Of a DNA stretch of 62,140 nt, positions 8,830 to 16,443 are shown piece by piece. Origin of the DNA: Oscillospiraceae bacterium (GTDB lineage Bacteria; Bacillota; Clostridia; Oscillospirales; Ruminococcaceae); assembly GCA_022768245.1 (NCBI GenBank), contig JALEMR010000005.1, forward strand, positions 1 through 62,140, given 5' to 3'. The notes beneath the pieces were generated by a model that saw only the letters and a list, made by a program, of their open reading frames with translations, was not told the origin of the DNA and ran no database searches. Position numbers and translations under genes: made by a program. Each line of letters opens with the position of its first letter. The first letter of the stretch is position 1.

Positions 8830-8868
8830 GTCAATTAATACTTGTACATAAAAGGATTGAACGAATAA

Positions 8869-10167
8869 ATGAAAAGACACGCTCTAAAAAGCATCATCAA
8901 AAAGGGCATGGCGCCGTCGGACGCACTGGAGATGCTTATCGATTCGGGCAAGGTAAGCATAGCTGTGCTTATCCCGTCGGATAATTATAATATAATATAT
9001 GCAAGTGACCAGCTGATAGAGGACACGGAGATCACCGATGAGGAGATCGCTGCGAGCAGGCACTGTGCCATTAACAGAGTCCACCCCGAGGACGCCGATA
9101 AGCTGAAAGCAGCCTTTGATAAGGCTCTGACCGAGGAAAATACAGTGGATGTCAGACTTATCTGCAATAACAGCGGAGCGGTAAAGTGGCTCAGATGCAA
9201 GGCGTTCCCTGCGGATTTTGCCGCAGCGGAGGGCGCAGTGGCGCTCATAACCCGAAACGTCACATCGGAGGTCACCCTTAAAAATGATCTCCTAATCCGC
9301 AATGAGCGTTACAAAATATATGAAATGACAACTCCCGATGTGCTGTTTGAATACGATCCCAATGAGGATAAGATGATATTCTCGTCAAATGGCGCAACCG
9401 GGATAACACAGAATGTCATTGAGAATTATATGGAGCAGTTCAGAACATCACCGCTGGTCCACCCCGAGGACAGAGAGAGATTCATCTCCGCGCTGCTTTC
9501 CGCCTGCAGAGCGCCTGTTACTGCAACTCTGGAATACCGCAGCATGGTCATCGGCGGCGGCTATAAATGGTGCAGGACCTACTATTCCGGTGCTGCGGAC
9601 GAGAGCGGAAAGATATATGCGGTTTTCGGACGGATACAGGATATCAGCACGGAATTTGCCAGAAACCGCGAGCTTATCCGAAAAGCGGAGCTTGACCCGC
9701 TTACGGGGCTGTATAACAGAGCCTCCTTTGAAAATCACGCAGTTTCGGCAATGGAAAAGGTCCGCGAAAAGGAGAAGCTGCTGTTCGCAGTGGCGGATAT
9801 CGACGATTTCAAGCATTTTAACGATAAGTACGGACACCGCAGGGGAGACGATGTTCTCACAACGGTCTCCTCGCTGATAGAAAAGTATTTCTCGGGCGAG
9901 ATAACGGGACGCTTCGGCGGAGATGAATTTGTGATATTTACCGCCGCAGCCGACTGCGCAGACTTCTGTGATAAGCTGTCGGCGCTTGCAAAGGAAGCCA
10001 ATGTCTGCATAAACGGCGAGGATATCCGTATCAGCATGAGTATCGGCGTGTATATCACCTCGGATAAGTCGGTCACATATCCCCAGCTTTTCGAATGGGC
10101 GGACCAGGCGATGTATACGGCGAAAAACAGCGGCAAGGATACCGTTTATATCCGGGAAGAAAACTAG
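8869..10167 (+). CDS. PAS-PAS diguanylate cyclase
   Basis: A soluble protein of 432 residues. Two PAS-like sensor regions lie at about residues 25-135 and 145-270, each ending in the PAC-type pattern (RNVTSEV, FGRIQDIST). A GGDEF domain follows (about 275-430), with LTGLYNRASFE, a Mg-binding VADIDDFKHFNDKYGH and an intact active-site loop GRFGGDEFVIF. It should make cyclic di-GMP from GTP. The residues just before the loop (FSGEITGRF) lack the RxxD inhibitory site, so product inhibition is probably absent. No transmembrane segment is visible; the input signal is unknown. Confidence 0.92.
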   Translation: MKRHALKSIIKKGMAPSDALEMLIDSGKVSIAVLIPSDNYNIIYASDQLIEDTEITDEEIAASRHCAINRVHPEDADKLKAAFDKALTEENTVDVRLICNNSGAVKWLRCKAFPADFAAAEGAVALITRNVTSEVTLKNDLLIRNERYKIYEMTTPDVLFEYDPNEDKMIFSSNGATGITQNVIENYMEQFRTSPLVHPEDRERFISALLSACRAPVTATLEYRSMVIGGGYKWCRTYYSGAADESGKIYAVFGRIQDISTEFARNRELIRKAELDPLTGLYNRASFENHAVSAMEKVREKEKLLFAVADIDDFKHFNDKYGHRRGDDVLTTVSSLIEKYFSGEITGRFGGDEFVIFTAAADCADFCDKLSALAKEANVCINGEDIRISMSIGVYITSDKSVTYPQLFEWADQAMYTAKNSGKDTVYIREEN

Positions 10168-10236
10168 GCTGTAAGCTGACGTGACAGCTGTCATGAAGAT
10201 AGATTTCAATCCCGATTATGTCGGAGGTGAGATCCT

Positions 10237-10452
10237 GTGAAAATCGGCAGAAATAAGACGATACCCATTCCAAAGGGCTTTTCCGCGGAGGATATAAGGA
10301 TAGAATCCGGCATATGCACGGGGGAAAAGACCATAGGCTTTTACAGTGCAGCCGATAAGAAGCTGCATTTCGCCGAGCTTGTGAGAACGAGCGCCGATGC
10401 GGAGGCGTTTTATCGGAAGTATGGCATTTCTCCCGACTGCGGCAAAAAATAG
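10237..10452 (+). CDS. Small unknown protein of 71 residues
   Basis: GTG start at 10237 with CGGAGGTGAG upstream, stop followed by a clear terminator. The product is soluble and basic at the start (MKIGRNKTIPIPKGF), with no Cys pattern until the last residues (PDCGKK). A perfect TGACAGCTGTCA palindrome at 10182-10193 lies in the gap before it. No family recognised; the good start site and terminator argue that it is real. Confidence 0.6.
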   Translation: MKIGRNKTIPIPKGFSAEDIRIESGICTGEKTIGFYSAADKKLHFAELVRTSADAEAFYRKYGISPDCGKK

Positions 10453-10466
10453 AAAATGATATATAG

Positions 10467-10496
10467 GACCCGTGCCCGTTTGCGCGGGTCTTTTTA
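10467..10496 (+). terminator. Terminator after the 71-residue protein
   Basis: Stem GACCCGTGC / GCGCGGGTC (one wobble or mismatch), six-base loop, then TTTTT. Confidence 0.8.
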
Positions 10497-10542
10497 CATT
10501 GACAGAATGAAAAAAAGCTGTAAAATAATAACAGGGGATAAT

Positions 10543-10607
10543 TGTCCTGACAATGACACATTAACTGTGGTATAATAAAATATATGAAATACTGTCAGAC
10601 CTGACAG
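10543..10607 (+). promoter_or_regulatory. Promoter and palindromic operator-like sites of the WYL regulator gene
   Basis: A TATAAT at 10571-10576 with CTGACA 18 bp upstream (10547-10552) forms the likely promoter. A palindrome TTGTC-CT-GACAA overlaps the -35 (10542-10553), and CTGTCAG-AC-CTGACAG lies just after the start of transcription (10592-10607). Both share the TGTC/GACA half-sites, suggesting autoregulation by the adjacent gene product. Confidence 0.5.
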
Positions 10608-10627
10608 AAAGGAAAAGGTGCGAAAAA

Positions 10628-11638
10628 ATGTCCGAAAATGTAAAAAATCCCAATCAGCGGCTGAAAATACTCTATCTTTATAAGATACTGCTCGATTACT
10701 CCGACGAGGAGCATGCCATCACCATGCCCGAGATAATCGCAAAGCTTGAGGAATGCGGCATATCTGCGGGAAGAAAAGCACTTTATGAGGATATCGAAGC
10801 GCTGAGGAGCTACGGGCTGGACGTCCTGCCCTGCGGCAGAGGAGCGAATGCAGGCTATAAGGCGGTTAGCCGCGAATTTGAGCTGCCCGAGCTGAAGCTG
10901 CTGGCAGACGCGGTGTCGTCCTCGAGATTCCTTACTGAGAAAAAATCCGCAGAGCTTATCAAGAAGCTGGAAACTCTTGCAAGCGTGTACGAGGCAAAGC
11001 AGATAAACCGTCAGGTGTACATATCCGACCGTGTGAAGGCGGTCAACGAGCGTATATACATAAACGTGGACGCCATTCACCGTGCCATTGCCGAGCGGAA
11101 AAAGATATCCTTCAAGTACTTCGACTACGACCTGAACAAGAATAAGAAATACCGCGACGGTCTGCGAACCTGTTCTCCCTATGCGCTCACCTGGGATCAC
11201 GAGCGCTACTATCTTGTTGCATATTATGAGAAGTACGAAAGCATATCCAATTTCCGCGTGGACCGCATGGAAAGCGTGACAGTGACCGACGAGGACTCAG
11301 TGCCATATTCCGAGGGCTTTGACCTGTCCGATTATCTGAATGCGACCTTTTCGATGTTCAGCGGCGAAGAGGAGGCGGTAAGGCTGCGCTTTGACAAGTC
11401 GCTGATAAACGCGGTGATAGACCGTTTCGGAAAGGATATCATGATATGCGCGGACGGAGAGGAGCATTTCACCGTACATGTGCAGATAAAGACCGAGCAG
11501 CCCGAGCCGTTTTTCGGGTGGCTGTTCCAGTTTGGCACCAAGGCGCAGATAATCTCGCCTGCGGGTCTGCGGGATAAGTATACCCGTATGCTGCGGGAGG
11601 TAGCGGACGGACAGATTCTCACAAGTGATATGACCTGA
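10628..11638 (+). CDS. WYL-domain transcriptional regulator
   Basis: A protein of 336 residues. An N-terminal winged helix-turn-helix (about 10-80; ITMPEIIAKLEECGISAGRK ... EDIEALRSYGLDV) is followed by a WYL ligand domain near residues 150-230 (SPYALTWDHERYYLVAYYE and ISNFRVDRM) and a WCX-like C-terminal region. Proteins of this class bind small ligands or nucleic acids and often repress or activate neighbouring genes. Palindromic TGTC/GACA sites sit in its promoter. Targets unknown; the small protein gene before it and the antiporter after it are candidates. Confidence 0.88.
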   Translation: MSENVKNPNQRLKILYLYKILLDYSDEEHAITMPEIIAKLEECGISAGRKALYEDIEALRSYGLDVLPCGRGANAGYKAVSREFELPELKLLADAVSSSRFLTEKKSAELIKKLETLASVYEAKQINRQVYISDRVKAVNERIYINVDAIHRAIAERKKISFKYFDYDLNKNKKYRDGLRTCSPYALTWDHERYYLVAYYEKYESISNFRVDRMESVTVTDEDSVPYSEGFDLSDYLNATFSMFSGEEEAVRLRFDKSLINAVIDRFGKDIMICADGEEHFTVHVQIKTEQPEPFFGWLFQFGTKAQIISPAGLRDKYTRMLREVADGQILTSDMT

Positions 11639-11646
11639 TAATATCG

Positions 11647-11683
11647 GGCAGGCTCTCAGAACGAACGAGCCTGCCTGTTTTTG
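11647..11683 (+). terminator. Terminator after the WYL regulator gene
   Basis: Perfect stem GGCAGGCTC / GAGCCTGCC with an 11-base loop, followed by TGTTTTTG. Confidence 0.85.
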
Positions 11684-11711
11684 TAAATATCGGCTGAAAT
11701 CTGCAAAATAC

Positions 11712-11740
11712 TTGACTTATTGAGAAAATGAAGCTATAAT
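11712..11740 (+). promoter_or_regulatory. Promoter of the antiporter-TrkA operon
   Basis: TTGACT (11712-11717), 17-bp spacer, TATAAT (11735-11740). The transcript should start near 11747, so the palindromic element at 11764-11832 lies inside the leader. Confidence 0.75.
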
Positions 11741-11763
11741 AGAAGTTGGAAATCTTTCGGACG

Positions 11764-11832
11764 ATATAGGCAACACCGCATAAAGCTTGCGTGCAAAGCC
11801 GATAGGCGGGCTTTGTGCGGTGTTGCCTATAT
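11764..11832. repeat. Long palindromic repeat in the antiporter leader
   Basis: Two 22-base arms (11764-11785 and 11811-11832) pair at 21 of 22 positions, the remaining pair being a wobble; the 25-base loop can itself form a smaller GCAAAGCC/GGCTTTG hairpin. The core is GGCAACACCGCA / TGCGGTGTTGCC. It looks like a dispersed palindromic repeat inserted between promoter and gene. Confidence 0.7.
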
Positions 11833-11872
11833 ACATCTGCAGGACAAAGTATTGAAAGGAATGTATCATAAT

Positions 11873-13171
11873 ATGGGAATTATGGAGTGCTTTCTTGTCA
11901 TTTTCATACTGATAGTGGCAATACGGGTCATAAATGAGCGGTTCATACATATGCAGGGGGATATCGCTCTGGTGCTGTTTTCGTCGCTGCTGAGTGCTGC
12001 CGTGCTGATCGCCGCGTATTTTGCGGATAATACCGCATTTTCCGACGGGGTAAGCTATGTGGGCAGCTTTGAATTTTCGGAGTATCTGCTGGACGGCGTG
12101 CTGTGCTTCATGCTTTTTGCGGGCGCGGGAAAGGTCAGCAGCAGAAAATTCAAAGCCAATATCAAGACAATAAGCCTGTTGGCGCTGATGACGACCGTCA
12201 TATCGTCGGCGGTATACGGACTGCTTTTCTGGGCGGCGGCAATGCTGTTCGGGATAAAGCTTGATATATGGCTGTGTATCCTGTTCGGGTGCATAGTCTC
12301 TCCCACCGACCCCATCGCCGCAACGGGAATTCTCAACAAGCTGGGACTGTCCAAGAATGTGACCTCGGTCATCGAGAGCGAATCCCTCTTTAACGACGGC
12401 ACAGGAGTAGCGCTTTTCGTGTTCGTGAAGAGCATCGTGAGCCGCAGCGGCGGGGAGAATTTCCTGCTCGTCATGCTGAAGGAGGTTCTGGGAGCGCTTG
12501 CAGTGGCATTTGCGGTATCGTTCATGCTGTTCAGGCTGATGACTGTGACAAAAAGTCCCGTAACGAGGATAATCATCAGTCTTCTTGACGTGTCGCTCTG
12601 CTATGCGGTCTGCGAGAAATGCGGATTTTCGGGGATAATCGCGTCGGTAGTATGCGGAATGTACTTCTCTTATATGTCCGACAAGAAATACGACAGCATA
12701 AGCGTCACCGACCCAGAGGACACCTACCGCAGCTTCTGGGACGCTGCGGAGGAGATACTCAATTCAGTGCTGTTCGTTATGATAGGCTTGTCGCTGCTGA
12801 ATGCGAAGGCAAGCGAGTATCTGCCGTTCATCATTCCCGCAGCCGTTGTCATCGGACTTGCCTCCAGATTCGTGGGAGTATTCACGGCGGGCGTTATCAA
12901 CGGAAAGAATAAGATACCCGGCAACTATGATCTTGCGGAATATTCTGCGCTTATGACCTGGACGGGACTTAAAGGCGGACTTTCGCTGGCGCTTGCAATG
13001 AGCACGGCGGAGTTCCTGGGCAGCAGTGAATATCTTATCGCTGTTAACCTTGCCTATGCGACCATATTCTTCACCACCATAATACAGGGACTTACCACAA
13101 AGGCAGTATATCAGCGTATCGAACGCAGAAAATCATTAAGACTGAGAAAAGAAAGCGAGGCAGCGAGGTAA
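11873..13171 (+). CDS. CPA1-family sodium/proton antiporter (NhaP-like)
   Basis: A membrane protein of about 432 residues with 11-13 hydrophobic segments. The ion-binding helices are clear: GCIVSPTDPIAATGILNKLG and VIESESLFNDGTGVALFVFV, the CPA1 signature. It exchanges Na+ or K+ for protons across the membrane. ATG 11861 directly abuts the AAAGGA site, so the ATG at 11873 (12 bases away) or 11882 is likelier. The next gene begins one base after its stop and encodes a TrkA-like RCK protein, a probable regulatory subunit. Confidence 0.9.
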   Translation: MGIMECFLVIFILIVAIRVINERFIHMQGDIALVLFSSLLSAAVLIAAYFADNTAFSDGVSYVGSFEFSEYLLDGVLCFMLFAGAGKVSSRKFKANIKTISLLALMTTVISSAVYGLLFWAAAMLFGIKLDIWLCILFGCIVSPTDPIAATGILNKLGLSKNVTSVIESESLFNDGTGVALFVFVKSIVSRSGGENFLLVMLKEVLGALAVAFAVSFMLFRLMTVTKSPVTRIIISLLDVSLCYAVCEKCGFSGIIASVVCGMYFSYMSDKKYDSISVTDPEDTYRSFWDAAEEILNSVLFVMIGLSLLNAKASEYLPFIIPAAVVIGLASRFVGVFTAGVINGKNKIPGNYDLAEYSALMTWTGLKGGLSLALAMSTAEFLGSSEYLIAVNLAYATIFFTTIIQGLTTKAVYQRIERRKSLRLRKESEAAR

Positions 13172-13172
13172 C

Positions 13173-14540
13173 ATGAAAATAATTATTGTGGGAATGAGCA
13201 GTATCGGCTCGTTTCTTGTGAAAACCCTTTCGGACCATTCCGAATACGATGTGACCGTTATCGACAGAAGCAAGGAGGAAATAGACAAAGCCACCGATCT
13301 GTACAATGTGAACGGAGTGACGGGCAGCGGCTCGTCAAGGAGCGTACTGCTTAAAGCGGGAGCGGATACGGCGGATGTTATCGTGGCGCTCACGCCCATT
13401 GACGAGATAAATATCATGTGCTGCATGATAGCAAAGGATATCGGAACGAGGTATTCCTCCGCTCTGATACATCTACCCGATATGGCGGAGGATACGGAGT
13501 ATTTCCGCAGGCTGGCTTCCATTGATTATATCATCAATCCGAGACGTGCCGCAGCCGAAGAGATCGAAATGCAGATAGGACTTCCCGGAAAGGTAAAAAC
13601 GGACGCTCTGTTCGGAGACAGTGCGGTGATGTTCAAGACCTCCGTGGAAAGCGGGGGAGTCCTTGACGGACTGTCAATGATAGAGGTCAAGAAATTTTTC
13701 GGCGGAAAGATGCTTATCGGAACGGTCCGCCGCGGAAAGAAGATATTTATCCCCGACGGAAAATTCGTCCTTGAAGCGGGCGATGAGATAGAGATGATAT
13801 CGGAGAAAAGCTCCGTCAAGGGCATACTGCAGAAGCTGGGGCTGCCCGAGACAGCTGCAGACAGAGTGATGATGATAGGCTGCGGAACGACGGGATATTA
13901 TCTGGCAAGCCGTCTTACGGAAAAGAAGAAGTCCCTCACCATCATCGACAGAGATATGTCGAGGTGCCGCAGACTCACCGAGCTTTTCCCCTATGCGGAG
14001 ATATGCTGCATAAACGACGCGGATTCTCTGATGAAGCAGAACATGAAAAACGTGGACGTCTGCGTTTCGCTTACGGGCGAGGACGACAGGAACCTTGTAA
14101 ATTCGCTGTTTGCGTGGTCCTGCGGAGTAAGGTCGATAATCACGAGGGTGAATTCTCCCCAGTATGAGAAGCTGCTGAACAAGGCGGAGAATCAGATAAC
14201 GGTATCGCCTGCAGCTGCTGCGGTGGAGAGGATACTGGGATTTATACGCAACGTGGCATTTTATAACGAAAAGGGCGATGATATCGGACAGCTGCGGCTC
14301 ATCTCCAACGGCGGAGCGGAGGCTATCGAGTTCATGGCATACGATAACTGCCGCATGCTGGATATCCCCTTTGCGTCGTCTTCCTTCAAGCTCAATAAGG
14401 ACGTGCTTATCGCCATTATAATCAGAAACGGGGAGACTATCATTCCCGACGGCGAAAGCGTTATCCGAAACGGCGACAGGGTGATCGTAGTCACCAAAAC
14501 GGGCGGACGGTATAATACCCTTAATGATATTTTCAAGTGA
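13173..14540 (+). CDS. TrkA-type protein with two RCK units
   Basis: A soluble protein of 455 residues made of two RCK_N-RCK_C units. Each unit begins with a Rossmann motif: IIIVGMSSIGSFLVKTL at residue 2 and VMMIGCGTTGYYLASRL near residue 232; each ends in a TrkA_C part (LIGTVRRGKKIFIPDGKF, and DVLIAIIIRNGETIIPDGES). Such proteins bind NAD(H) or nucleotides and gate K+ channels or transporters. It is translationally coupled to a CPA1 antiporter instead of the usual TrkH, so it probably gates that antiporter. No TrkH gene is present. Confidence 0.88.
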   Translation: MKIIIVGMSSIGSFLVKTLSDHSEYDVTVIDRSKEEIDKATDLYNVNGVTGSGSSRSVLLKAGADTADVIVALTPIDEINIMCCMIAKDIGTRYSSALIHLPDMAEDTEYFRRLASIDYIINPRRAAAEEIEMQIGLPGKVKTDALFGDSAVMFKTSVESGGVLDGLSMIEVKKFFGGKMLIGTVRRGKKIFIPDGKFVLEAGDEIEMISEKSSVKGILQKLGLPETAADRVMMIGCGTTGYYLASRLTEKKKSLTIIDRDMSRCRRLTELFPYAEICCINDADSLMKQNMKNVDVCVSLTGEDDRNLVNSLFAWSCGVRSIITRVNSPQYEKLLNKAENQITVSPAAAAVERILGFIRNVAFYNEKGDDIGQLRLISNGGAEAIEFMAYDNCRMLDIPFASSSFKLNKDVLIAIIIRNGETIIPDGESVIRNGDRVIVVTKTGGRYNTLNDIFK

Positions 14541-14542
14541 TT

Positions 14543-14647
14543 TAATACTAATCCCCGATAAAAGTGTAGACAAAAAATCTGCGCAAAAACCATATATTCA
14601 AGTTTTAGCTTGATTTTTTGTACACTTTTTAATCGGGGATTAGTATA
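14543..14647. mobile_element. MITE-like palindromic element, copy 2 (inverted relative to copy 1)
   Basis: The reverse complement of 8644-8748 with two differences in 105 bp. It begins three bases after the TrkA gene stop. The two copies bound a 5.8-kb segment carrying five genes. Confidence 0.8.
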
Positions 14648-14651
14648 ACAT

Positions 14652-14686
14652 ACTGCCTGTCATGCTTAGGCTTGGCGGGCAGTTTA
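14652..14686 (+). terminator. Possible terminator after the antiporter-TrkA operon
   Basis: Stem ACTGCCTGTCA / TGGCGGGCAGT (two wobble pairs) followed by TTTATGATTT; the T-tract is weak. Confidence 0.5.
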
Positions 14687-14801
14687 TGATTTGGTATGTC
14701 AAAAAATCGAAGAGCAAAATTGAGTATATAAAGCGGGAAATAGATACAGGTATAAATGATATGTTTTTTGAAATTTCCTCTAAGAAATCCTGCAAAAACT
14801 A

Positions 14802-14830
14802 TTGACAAACCGTGAAAAATCTGATAGAAT
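14802..14830 (+). promoter_or_regulatory. Promoter of ddh
   Basis: TTGACA (14802-14807), 17-bp spacer, TAGAAT (14825-14830). The leader of about 73 bases holds only a short stem (GCCGCA / TGCGGT, 14864-14885). Confidence 0.8.
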
Positions 14831-14909
14831 AGAACTGTAATTGCAATACGACCCGGAATAAATGCCGCACAGGGAATTATGCGGTACTAAGATAAAAGGA
14901 GAGTTTATT

Positions 14910-15893
14910 ATGTCTATCAGAATCGGAATTTACGGTTACGGAAATCTGGGCAAGGGAGTGGAGCTTGCGGTAAAGCAGAATCCCGATACGGAGCTTGCGG
15001 CAGTGTTCACAAGAAGAGACCCCGCATCCGTCAAGACCATCAGCGGAGCTCAGGCAGTTTCCGCAGACGATGTGGCTCAGTGGAAGGACAAGCTTGACGT
15101 TATGATAATCTGCGGCGGTTCTGCAACGGACCTTCCCGTGCAGACCCCCATGCTTGCGGAGATGTTCAACGTCATCGACAGCTTTGACACTCATGCGAAT
15201 ATCCCTCAGCACTATGCAAAGGTGGACGAAGCAGCAAAGAAGGGCGGAAATACCGCAGTTATCTCGGTAGGCTGGGATCCCGGCATGTTCTCCGTTCAGA
15301 GACTTTACAGTAACGTTATCCTGAATAACGGCGCAGACTATACCTTCTGGGGCAAGGGAGTAAGCCAGGGACACTCCGACGCTATCAGAAGAGTAAAGGG
15401 CGTAAAGGACGCAAAGCAGTACACCGTTCCCGTTGAGTCGGCAATGGAAGCTGCAAGAAGCGGAAATAACCCCGAGCTCACCACCCGTCAGAAGCACACA
15501 AGAGAGTGCTTTGTGGTACCCGAGGAGGGCGCAGACCTTGCGCAGATCGAGTCGGATATCAAGAACATGCCAAACTATTTCAGTGACTATGATACCACGG
15601 TACATTTCATCACCGAGGACGAGCTTAAGAAGAACCACAGCGGACTTCCTCACGGCGGATTTGTCATCAGAACAGGCACAACAGGCGCAGAAAACGAGCA
15701 TAAGCACGTTATCGAGTACAGCCTGAAGTTGGACTCCAATCCCGAGTTCACCGCATGTGTGCTGGTAGCGTTTGCAAGAGCGGCAGCAAGACTCAATAAG
15801 GAAGGCAGCACAGGCTGCAAGACCATATTCGATATAGCCCCCGCATACCTGTCCGCACAGAGCGGCGAAGAGCTTCGCGCACACATGCTTTGA
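14910..15893 (+). CDS. ddh: meso-Diaminopimelate dehydrogenase
   Basis: Converts tetrahydrodipicolinate with ammonia and NADPH directly to meso-diaminopimelate, the one-step lysine and cell-wall precursor route. The ATG at 14910 has AAAGGAGAG upstream and gives 327 residues, matching the usual 326. Motifs: IGIYGYGNLGKGVELAV (NADPH loop), IDSFDTHANIP, SVGWDPGMFSVQR and WGKGVSQGHSDAIRRVKGV. It fixes ammonia, a point of interest next to a urease island. Monocistronic: own promoter and a strong terminator. Confidence 0.96.
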   Translation: MSIRIGIYGYGNLGKGVELAVKQNPDTELAAVFTRRDPASVKTISGAQAVSADDVAQWKDKLDVMIICGGSATDLPVQTPMLAEMFNVIDSFDTHANIPQHYAKVDEAAKKGGNTAVISVGWDPGMFSVQRLYSNVILNNGADYTFWGKGVSQGHSDAIRRVKGVKDAKQYTVPVESAMEAARSGNNPELTTRQKHTRECFVVPEEGADLAQIESDIKNMPNYFSDYDTTVHFITEDELKKNHSGLPHGGFVIRTGTTGAENEHKHVIEYSLKLDSNPEFTACVLVAFARAAARLNKEGSTGCKTIFDIAPAYLSAQSGEELRAHML

Positions 15894-15954
15894 TGCGGTG
15901 AAGAGTGAATAGTGAAGAGTACATAGTACTAACGACCACCAACATTCTGACTAT

Positions 15955-16005
15955 AAATGCAGATGATTTTTGGAGGAATTTCCAAATCATCTGCATTTTT
16001 TTATT
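15955..16005 (+). terminator. Terminator after ddh
   Basis: A perfect 15-bp stem (AAATGCAGATGATTT / AAATCATCTGCATTT), 14-base loop, followed by TTTTATTTTT. Confidence 0.9.
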
Positions 16006-16010
16006 TTTGC

Positions 16011-16063
16011 TTGACAAAGTATGTTAAAAGTGATATAACTGTATTAGGTGATATAGTACAGTT
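16011..16063 (+). promoter_or_regulatory. Promoter and candidate operator of the GntR/YtrA operon
   Basis: TTGACA (16011-16016), 17-bp spacer, TATAAC (16034-16039). An inverted repeat AACTGTA (16037-16043) / TACAGTT (16057-16063) overlaps the -10 and the start of transcription, a position suited to self-repression by the GntR protein encoded next. Confidence 0.65.
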
Positions 16064-16074
16064 AGAAAGGGACG

Positions 16075-16443
16075 ATGAGCTTGTATATGATAGATCTCCA
16101 GAGCCGAGTGCCGATATTCGAGCAGATAGTCAGCGGTATAAAGAACATGATCCTGGACGGCGAGATAAAGCCGGGGGAGAAGCTGCCAAGCGTGCGGGAG
16201 CTTGCCAAGACCTTAGGCGTAAATCCGAATACGGTAACAAAGGCATTCCAGACCCTTGAACGGGAAAAGATAATCTATACCGTTCCGGGGCGGGGCAGCT
16301 ATGCAGCGGACATAATCACGGAAAAATTAAAGGAGGAAGCGTTCGAAGCCTTTGACTCGGCAGTAAAAAACGCTTTCAGAGCAGGTCTTTCCAAGGAGGA
16401 CCTTATTGAGAGAATGGAGGACATAAACAATGATCGAACTTAA
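16075..16443 (+). CDS. GntR-family regulator, YtrA type
   Basis: About 120 residues: a GntR winged helix (PIFEQIVSGIKNMILDGEIK, LPSVRELAKTLGVNPNTVTK, GRGSYAAD) with only a short helical tail, which is the YtrA subfamily arrangement. These repress the ABC transporter operon they begin, often in response to cell-wall-active agents. The ATG at 16075 lies very close to AAAGGGA (16066-16072); TTG 16081 or ATG 16087 (MIDLQSRVPIFEQ) could be the real start. The gene end overlaps the ATPase gene by 14 bases. Confidence 0.88.
   Translation: MSLYMIDLQSRVPIFEQIVSGIKNMILDGEIKPGEKLPSVRELAKTLGVNPNTVTKAFQTLEREKIIYTVPGRGSYAADIITEKLKEEAFEAFDSAVKNAFRAGLSKEDLIERMEDINNDRT

Noticed and set aside
8769-8838. Direct repeats before the diguanylate cyclase as a CRISPR remnant
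   Set aside because: Only two 11-base copies with no regular spacers; better read as a regulator site.
14831-14909. Possible lysine riboswitch before ddh
   Set aside because: The leader is only about 73 bases with one short stem; the lysine riboswitch needs about 170 bases and its conserved junction is absent.
14877-15884. Minus-strand open frame covering nearly all of ddh
   Set aside because: Cys/Leu-rich shadow; ddh has promoter, ribosome site, family motifs and terminator.
15897-15930. GTGAAGAGTGAATAGTGAAGAG stretch after ddh as a regulatory repeat
   Set aside because: A short slippage-like repeat with no symmetry and no gene it could serve before the terminator.
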